DNA of 24,227 nucleotides from the IMG/VR virus record IMGVR_UViG_3300029998_000111, positions 1 to 24,227 of that record. The stretch is one strand, 5' to 3'. Source of the DNA: a virus. A program made the position numbers and the translations under genes. Shown piece by piece: positions 19,939 through 24,227 of the stretch (positions are counted from its first letter, which is position 1; every line of letters begins with the position of its first letter). Below the pieces are notes generated by a model. The model was not told where the DNA came from, made no database searches, and worked only from the letters and a program-made list of their open reading frames with translations.

Positions 19939-22900
19939 AGATCTTCCAGCAGAAGTTTGTCTTGCTTGTGCATCTGCGGCTATACCTTGTGCTTCTTTTT
20001 GGCCAGCCTGTTCTTCTAAATGATATTGGAACTTCTGCGGGGGCAGTTACCATTGGGGCTTCTATTCTAGTATCCCTCTGATCTATACCTCTATTTAGAG
20101 CCAATACTCTAGCAAATTCTCCTGCTTGTAAAGCTGATTTATTATTTAAATTTAATTTTAGATTACCTAAACCTCCTTTAGATCCTTGAGACAATGCTAC
20201 ACCAGGACTTTGATTTCCAATACCTTTACTTACTTTAAGTCTATTAAAACTATTAGGCATTAATTTGTTATTTAAAGAAGAATCTATATCACGTATTGGT
20301 GCCACATATTTCATTTTATTCATAGCATCAGTAAGCCATTCTGGATTATCATTTGATTCTGGATCATAAGGCATCGAATATTTAGGTGCTATTAATCCAT
20401 TAGATCCAAATAAAATTCCTCCAGCACGATATTTTTTATTAATAGAAGATAAAGTAGAATCTTGTCGTTTTGAAGATAATGTTTTGTTTTTAATACTCTT
20501 AGCCTCTTCTTTATGTATTTTTACTGTTTCTTTTTCAGATTGTTTAGCAGATGCTAACTCTTTTTTACCGATAGTACCTCTTCTAGGTACTTTAATAGTG
20601 GCTCTATTTAATGTAGATGTTGTAGTTACTGGAGTAGATACTCTGTTTAAAATCTCTTGTATTTTAGGAGATAGAGTACTTTGTGATGCTTCCTGTAAAA
20701 CTTCTTCTCTTGTAGGAGCAGGAGCATTTTTCTTTGGTGTAGGTTGACTCATTTTATTAGAAGGAGTTCTAGTTGGTACAGATGGAATTTTTGTAGCAGT
20801 AGTTACATCAGTAGCTTTTAAAGGACCTTCTGCTTGTCCAGTAGGCATAGGACTTCCTGGAGTTCTCTTTAATTTATCCGTCTCTACACTAGCTGCTTTT
20901 CTAGCAGTAGCTGTTTCAAAATCTTTGGCTTTATTAGAGGCTATTAAAGTTTCAATTTCTTGAGCCTTACTTTCTTTATTTAAACCAAATCTCATTGTAT
21001 TTCTTCTTTCCATGGCTCTACGTCCTAAGAAAGAAGAAGCAGTGGTTTCTTCTGGAGTCACTGTTACTTCAGTTTGAGCACTTCCTGCAATTCTAGATTT
21101 ACCTAAACCAAATTTAGTTTTTTCCATAACAGCTTTATAATCTTTTAAAGCTTCATCTTTTGGAACAAACGTTTCACCAGCTCTTTTGAATGTAGCTGGA
21201 ATTTCTTGTCCCTCTGGATTTATAACACGCCCCTCAAATTCTTCTACAGGTTGTCTTCGTACGGTCTTACCCATACTAGTTCCAGCTGAAGCCATTCTTA
21301 AACCTCCAATAATTAATTTTAAATCATTGGTATCTAAATCAGTGATAGATTTTTCACCTGATCTAAGTTTATCTGCTAAGATTAATGCTCCAGTACCCAT
21401 TCCTGCATATCCAGCATATTTTAGTAGTTTAGCAATTTTAGGAATATGTTGTACTATTTTTAAAGATTGAGCCCCTTCTCCTAAGTATGGAAATAATGTA
21501 GCAGCATCTGCTGTTAAAGATAAACTTGTTTTTAATAAGTCATCCATACCAAATGTTCCGTCTCTTAAATAGTCAGCTTTTGCAGTAGCTATAGTAGAGG
21601 CTAAACCTAAACCAGAAGATACTACAGAACCACCAACACCACCTGCTGTAAGACCTATAATAAGTCCTGCAAAGTCGCTTGCCAAAGCACCTGCATCTAA
21701 TTTATCAGCTTCTGATAATTCAATGTTATCATCTGTGGCTGCACCATATATATCTTTAATCGTTGGAGCTCCTTTTCCTTGTAATACTTTTCCTTTAATA
21801 GCAGGGGTTGTAGTAGTTTCAGTAGGAGTTTCAACAGGAGTTTGTGTATTTTTTTGTGCCACACTGGCTTCATATGCATCCTCTTCGGCTAATCTCTTCT
21901 GAATATTTGCATCAAAACTTCCTCCATCTTGTAAAGATACTATACCACCTTCTTTAAAACCCGCTGCTCTATGTATTAAAGCATTAATAGGATCATCTAC
22001 AGAAGTATGACTAACAGTACGCATACGCGTTTTATTAGCATTAGCTGGATTTAAAGGAATGCCTTTTAGGCCAGAAATTAAACTAGATATATCAGTTTTA
22101 ACAGGACTTTTGCCTGAGGGAGTTTCAACTGCTCTAGGAGTTATATTTTCTCCAATTTTTGGTAAATGAAATAATTTACCATCTACATTCAATAGAATCT
22201 CTCCATTAGCTCCAGGCACTGTTTTAATACGTTTTGCAGTTTTCAATTCTGTGTGCATAGCATCAGGAGCTGAACTTGCTAAATTATCAGGAAGACTAAC
22301 ATACTCAAGAGACTGTTTTCCTGTTTTAGGATCTTTTGTTAATACAGCGTGATAATTATTACCACCTATATTAATACGTGGTGATTTACTTACAAGATCT
22401 TCACCTATAGCATGATAATTAGGATTAACTGCTAAAGCATTTTGATCTGCCTCAGCACTAGCTTTTTGTAAAGCATTTTTTTCTATCTCTTCTTTTTGCA
22501 CAGGAGTAGTACCAAAGAAATCTTGCATCTGTTTTCTTCCGCTATCTTCATATAATCTGCCATAGAAATCAGAGAAAAAATCTGGACTATAATCAAATGC
22601 TCCATCTTTTTTTCGTTTTTCTAATTCTGAAAAATCAATATCTTTACTCTTTCCATATTTTTTAACTTCTGGATAAGTCTTCTCAAAGTATTCTCTTGCG
22701 TGTCTTAGTTTTTCATCAGAAGACATTGCTGCAATTACTTCTGCATTATGTGCTCCTCCTAATTTAGTATTTAAATATTCAGCAAATTGTTGAGGTTTTC
22801 CTGCAAAACTTAATGCTTCTGCATCAGCTTTAGCCTTGATTTCTGCATCAGTTTTTACTTTTAAAGAGGCTTTATTAGCATCTTCCTTAGCTTGTGCATC

Positions 22901-23329
22901 CAATGCCATAGCCCCTATTTTAGTTCCTAAAATAGTATTGAGTCTAGCCATATGACTAGCTTCAGTAGGCTTTAGTCTTTTAGACAAAAATCTACCAACA
23001 CCTGTACGTTCGGCCACTTCTCCTGATTCAGTTTTACCTAAACCAGCTTGATTAGTAGGGCCTTCATAATTCATAGATATGAGAGAAGATGGTCCTGCTG
23101 TATTTAATTTATATTTCCCTTGTTGTGCTTGATTAGAAAAATCTCCTACTGTCTTCATAAAAGCAGTACGATCTCTATCATTTAATTCTCCTGATTTAAC
23201 CAATTCATCAAAACTTTGTGCACCAGCTGCTTCAACGGCTTCTTTATCTAAAGCCACATCTGTTCCATTAACATTGAATGTAAGTTTAGTACCGGATTGA
23301 GCATATATTATTTTTGGTATTTGTCCCAT
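19892..23329 (-). CDS. Large cargo-like virion protein, N-terminal part (frame continues into the next ORF)
   Basis: 1,145 residues as read, but only about the first 1,097 look genuine; the last 48 are rich in Arg, Ser, Lys, Trp and Cys, typical of reading out of frame, and end at TGA whereas every other gene here ends at TAA. With one base skipped at the CCCCC run the product is about 1,321 residues. The N-terminus (MGQIPKIIYAQSGTKL) has a Gln-Ser-Gly near 11-13. KEGG at 459-462, QDGG at 467-470 and RAGG at 968-971 repeat this theme. Residues about 548-655 are hydrophobic and glycine-rich, suggesting membrane association; Thr/Pro-rich linkers flank this part. No enzyme domain is recognised. 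A packaged protein ejected with the DNA is an inference. The start lies 19 bases beyond a terminator T-run with no Shine-Dalgarno. Confidence 0.8.
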   Translation of the reverse strand: MGQIPKIIYAQSGTKLTFNVNGTDVALDKEAVEAAGAQSFDELVKSGELNDRDRTAFMKTVGDFSNQAQQGKYKLNTAGPSSLISMNYEGPTNQAGLGKTESGEVAERTGVGRFLSKRLKPTEASHMARLNTILGTKIGAMALDAQAKEDANKASLKVKTDAEIKAKADAEALSFAGKPQQFAEYLNTKLGGAHNAEVIAAMSSDEKLRHAREYFEKTYPEVKKYGKSKDIDFSELEKRKKDGAFDYSPDFFSDFYGRLYEDSGRKQMQDFFGTTPVQKEEIEKNALQKASAEADQNALAVNPNYHAIGEDLVSKSPRINIGGNNYHAVLTKDPKTGKQSLEYVSLPDNLASSAPDAMHTELKTAKRIKTVPGANGEILLNVDGKLFHLPKIGENITPRAVETPSGKSPVKTDISSLISGLKGIPLNPANANKTRMRTVSHTSVDDPINALIHRAAGFKEGGIVSLQDGGSFDANIQKRLAEEDAYEASVAQKNTQTPVETPTETTTTPAIKGKVLQGKGAPTIKDIYGAATDDNIELSEADKLDAGALASDFAGLIIGLTAGGVGGSVVSSGLGLASTIATAKADYLRDGTFGMDDLLKTSLSLTADAATLFPYLGEGAQSLKIVQHIPKIAKLLKYAGYAGMGTGALILADKLRSGEKSITDLDTNDLKLIIGGLRMASAGTSMGKTVRRQPVEEFEGRVINPEGQEIPATFKRAGETFVPKDEALKDYKAVMEKTKFGLGKSRIAGSAQTEVTVTPEETTASSFLGRRAMERRNTMRFGLNKESKAQEIETLIASNKAKDFETATARKAASVETDKLKRTPGSPMPTGQAEGPLKATDVTTATKIPSVPTRTPSNKMSQPTPKKNAPAPTREEVLQEASQSTLSPKIQEILNRVSTPVTTTSTLNRATIKVPRRGTIGKKELASAKQSEKETVKIHKEEAKSIKNKTLSSKRQDSTLSSINKKYRAGGILFGSNGLIAPKYSMPYDPESNDNPEWLTDAMNKMKYVAPIRDIDSSLNNKLMPNSFNRLKVSKGIGNQSPGVALSQGSKGGLGNLKLNLNNKSALQAGEFARVLALNRGIDQRDTRIEAPMVTAPAEVPISFRRTGWPKRSTRYSRRCTSKTNFCWKIYGKSVKKCRSERKSS
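20039..20043 (-). other. Frameshift site: run of five C between two overlapping frames
   Basis: The minus strand reads ACT GCC CCC GCA in the upstream frame. Skipping one base gives CCG CAG AAG TTC and runs on into the 191-residue ORF. The +1 frame has a TAA only three codons upstream of the run, so the change of frame must fall at or after this point, and protein composition turns abnormal immediately after it. The cause may be programmed +1 slippage, a real indel, a variable tract or a sequencing error; the sequence alone does not decide. Confidence 0.7.
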
Positions 23330-23348
23330 AGTAAAAGTAATTTAATAG

Positions 23349-23374
23349 AAAAAAAGCAGAGATATTTCCCTGCT
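23349..23374 (-). terminator. Intrinsic terminator after the 132-aa gene
   Basis: On the minus strand AGCAGGGA, loop AATA, then TCTCTGCT form an 8-bp stem with one G-U pair, followed by seven T. It starts 20 bases after the stop of the 132-residue gene and ends 19 bases before the ATG of the next gene. No promoter fits in that gap, so the downstream genes must be reached by read-through, or from a promoter I cannot see. Confidence 0.8.
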
Positions 23375-23394
23375 CTCTTTCATAGTTTTAATAA

Positions 23395-23793
23395 TTAGCA
23401 TTTTTTGCTCATCTTACCACCTTTTTTATCCATAATGGCTTCCTCTTTTTCAACAGGTTTTCTGCCTTTCATTTGAATTTTTTCAAATTTACCACCTTTT
23501 TTAAAGACTGGTTGACCAGGCTGTTCTGCAGGTGCTCCGCCTTGTGCTCCACCTGCTCCGCCTTGTGCTTGAGCAATTAATTGTAGAAACATTTGGGCTC
23601 CTTGAGATAATGCTGCACAATCTTGTGATTGTAATGCTTGAGAAAACATCTCAGCAATCTGCATTAAAGGATCTTGGCCCCCACCTTCAGCAGGTGCGCC
23701 ACCTTGTTCTGGGGCTCCACCTTGTGGTGCGGCTGGAGCTGCTTCTGGGGCCACTGGCCCACCTTCTTGGAAGGACTTGATTTTGAATTTCAT
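23395..23793 (-). CDS. Small Gly/Ala/Pro/Gln-rich virion-type protein (132 aa)
   Basis: No known domain is recognised. The N-terminus MKFKIKSFQEGG matches that of the 604-residue protein in pattern and glycine position. Residues 13-40 are a low-complexity Ala/Pro/Gly/Gln tract, followed by a probable amphipathic helix around 42-74 (PLMQIAEMFSQALQ onward), a second Gly/Ala/Gln tract, and a basic tail with KKGG twice, ending KKC. Local GC is well above the rest of the window because of Gly, Ala and Pro codons. The gene has its own Bacteroidota-type promoter 47 bases upstream and its own terminator, so it may be made in larger amounts than the genes behind it. A small abundant virion or assembly protein fits, but this is inference. 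No Shine-Dalgarno precedes the ATG. Confidence 0.8.
   Translation of the reverse strand: MKFKIKSFQEGGPVAPEAAPAAPQGGAPEQGGAPAEGGGQDPLMQIAEMFSQALQSQDCAALSQGAQMFLQLIAQAQGGAGGAQGGAPAEQPGQPVFKKGGKFEKIQMKGRKPVEKEEAIMDKKGGKMSKKC
23533..23569 (-). repeat. 16-bp direct repeat with 21-bp period in the low-complexity tract
   Basis: TGCTCCGCCTTGTGCT (plus strand) occurs at 23533-23548 and again at 23554-23569. The 21-bp period equals seven codons and encodes the repeated Ala/Gln/Gly/Gly segment of the small protein, consistent with slippage-driven expansion. Confidence 0.85.
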
Positions 23794-23804
23794 AGTACTT
23801 AATA

Positions 23805-23816
23805 GTTTAATTAAAC
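23805..23816. repeat. 12-bp perfect palindrome in the leader of the 132-aa gene
   Basis: GTTTAATTAAAC is its own reverse complement and lies 12 bases upstream of the ATG, between the predicted transcription start and the coding sequence. It could be an operator or a weak leader hairpin. Such AT-only palindromes arise easily by chance in AT-rich DNA. Confidence 0.35.
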
Positions 23817-23839
23817 ATTCTTTTGTATATATACGATGC

Positions 23840-23871
23840 CAAAAGTACTCAAATTTTTGGTAAAGTACAAT
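23840..23871 (-). promoter_or_regulatory. Bacteroidota-type promoter for the 132-aa gene
   Basis: On the minus strand, TACTTTTG (23840-23847) matches the -7 consensus TAnnTTTG of the Bacteroides primary sigma factor. ATTG (23868-23871) matches three of four bases of the -33 element TTTG, with a spacer of 20 bases. Transcription would begin near 23833, leaving a leader of about 40 bases without a Shine-Dalgarno. This is the only candidate promoter I see for the left-running gene block. Confidence 0.6.
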
Positions 23872-23915
23872 AGTAAATAAATAAAACTTTCAGAGTAAAA
23901 TCTGGAAATTATACT

Positions 23916-23923
23916 TATATTTG
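23916..23923 (+). promoter_or_regulatory. Possible plus-strand -7 element
   Basis: TATATTTG on the plus strand is a perfect TAnnTTTG match. No TTTG is found 19-21 bases upstream (the nearest, TTTC, is 24 away), so support is partial. It would drive transcription rightward into the strong hairpin terminator about 80 bases on. Confidence 0.25.
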
Positions 23924-23929
23924 TAGTAT

Positions 23930-24033
23930 AAACTTTGAGTTCACAAAACAGAAAGTAGGTATGTCTTAATAGACTCTCTTTAATCCATTTAAATATCTCA
24001 AAGCAAGCAGGAGTAAAGTCTCCTGCTTTTTTT
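23930..24033 (+). ncRNA. Candidate structured small RNA, about 100 nt
   Basis: This part of the 238-base intergenic region could be a short plus-strand RNA. CTTTGAG (23933-23939) pairs perfectly with CTCAAAG (23997-24003). Inside are a GTCT-TAAT-AGAC hairpin (23963-23974) and an AT-only TTTAA/TTAAA hairpin (23979-23993). One base after the closing helix comes a 9-bp terminator stem with seven T. A -7-like element lies just upstream. No ORF of note runs on the plus strand here. The alternative is that these pairings belong to the 3' end of the minus-strand gene on the right. No known RNA family is recognised. Confidence 0.3.
24005..24033 (+). terminator. Hairpin terminator, strongest on the plus strand
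   Basis: AAGCAGGAG, loop TAAAGT, then CTCCTGCTT form a perfect 9-bp stem, with a run of seven T at 24027-24033. On the minus strand the same hairpin begins just after the stop of the gene at 24032-24227 but is followed only by TGCTTTG, a poorer T-run, so it may serve both directions with unequal strength. Confidence 0.7.
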
Positions 24034-24227
24034 ATACCTGAGTAAATTCTTGTTTCTGCGTATTTTGTTTGTCAATATACTCAAAAACTTTTTTACCTAA
24101 TTTCTTATAATCAGCATCACTTTTAGATTTAGACGCTTTTTTAGCTAGTGAGATTAATTTTCTAGTATGTATTCTAGAAAAAATTCTTTCTCCACCATTT
24201 AATTCCATCTGAGATTCTCCAGTTTCA
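24032..24227 (-). CDS. 3' end of an unidentified phage gene
   Basis: The last 64 codons of a minus-strand gene that enters from the right edge, ending at TAA (24032-24034). The tail reads ETGESQMELNGGERIFSR, followed by a Lys-rich, probably helical segment (LISLAKKASKSK onward, then a predicted helix around KKLGKKVFEYIDKQ). The ELNGGERIFSR stretch looks like a conserved motif; I recall comparable tails in large Bacteroidota phages but cannot name the family. It shares the Gly-Gly theme of the neighbouring proteins. The hairpin directly after the stop probably ends its transcript. The function cannot be given from this fragment. Confidence 0.75.
   Translation of the reverse strand, partial: ETGESQMELNGGERIFSRIHTRKLISLAKKASKSKSDADYKKLGKKVFEYIDKQNTQKQEFTQV

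Noticed and set aside
21697-21879. A 60-residue minus-strand ORF in another frame
   Set aside because: It lies entirely within the large cargo-like gene in a different frame, is Leu/Lys repetitive, and has no start signal.
23794-24031. A tRNA in the intergenic region
   Set aside because: No acceptor, anticodon and T-arm arrangement or TTC-type loop could be fitted on either strand.
1-24227. Recoding of TAG or TGA, known in some crAss-like phages
   Set aside because: More than 7,000 codons read through without any in-frame TAG or TGA, and the natural stops are all TAA. The single TGA at 19892 is explained by the frameshift; reading it as Trp would only lead to a TAA four codons later.

Overview
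The window looks like part of the late, virion-protein region of a large tailed phage of Bacteroidota, most likely a crAss-like phage (order Crassvirales) or a close relative. The reasons are AT-rich DNA (about 30% GC by eye), every gene on the minus strand, giant proteins of 2,531 and 2,720 residues lying next to each other, an RNA polymerase signature of the crAss-like virion RNA polymerase type (Asp-Tyr-Asp-Ile-Asp), no Shine-Dalgarno sequences before the starts, and a Bacteroidota-type promoter (TAnnTTTG, with a TTG 20 bases upstream). No tRNA, CRISPR array, integrase or insertion sequence was seen.

In the direction of transcription (right to left): the 3' end of an unidentified gene (24032-24227); a 238-base intergenic region holding a strong hairpin terminator, a candidate plus-strand small RNA and the promoter of the next gene; a small Gly/Ala/Pro/Gln-rich protein (23395-23793); an intrinsic terminator; a long cargo-like protein read as two overlapping ORFs (19892-23329 and 19363-19938) that join into about 1,321 residues if one base is skipped at a run of five C; a 604-residue protein (17548-19362); a 2,720-residue protein with hydrophobic N-terminal segments and a complete SF1 helicase core (9384-17546); the 2,531-residue RNA polymerase-like protein (1789-9384); and a further gene that runs off the left edge (1-1796) and may carry the C-terminal part of the polymerase.

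From the five-C gene leftward the ORFs abut or overlap (47-base overlap, TAAATG, TAATATG, TAATG, ATGGATAA), so they are probably translated as one coupled unit. All six apparently genuine stop codons are TAA. The working model is a set of proteins packaged in the virion and ejected with the DNA: membrane-active or cargo proteins, a helicase-bearing giant protein, and a virion RNA polymerase that transcribes early genes on entry. RNA polymerase and helicase identities rest on motifs read by eye; packaging is inferred from what is known of crAss-like phages such as phi14:2, whose gp66 is a virion RNA polymerase.

The points most worth a second look are the C5 frameshift, a 13-bp GC-rich RNA hairpin that covers a possible true start codon of the polymerase, a small extra domain between the two halves of the polymerase active site, the helicase in a putative ejected protein, a shared N-terminal MKxxIKxxQxGG signature, and a small segment bounded by matching terminators that face outward.
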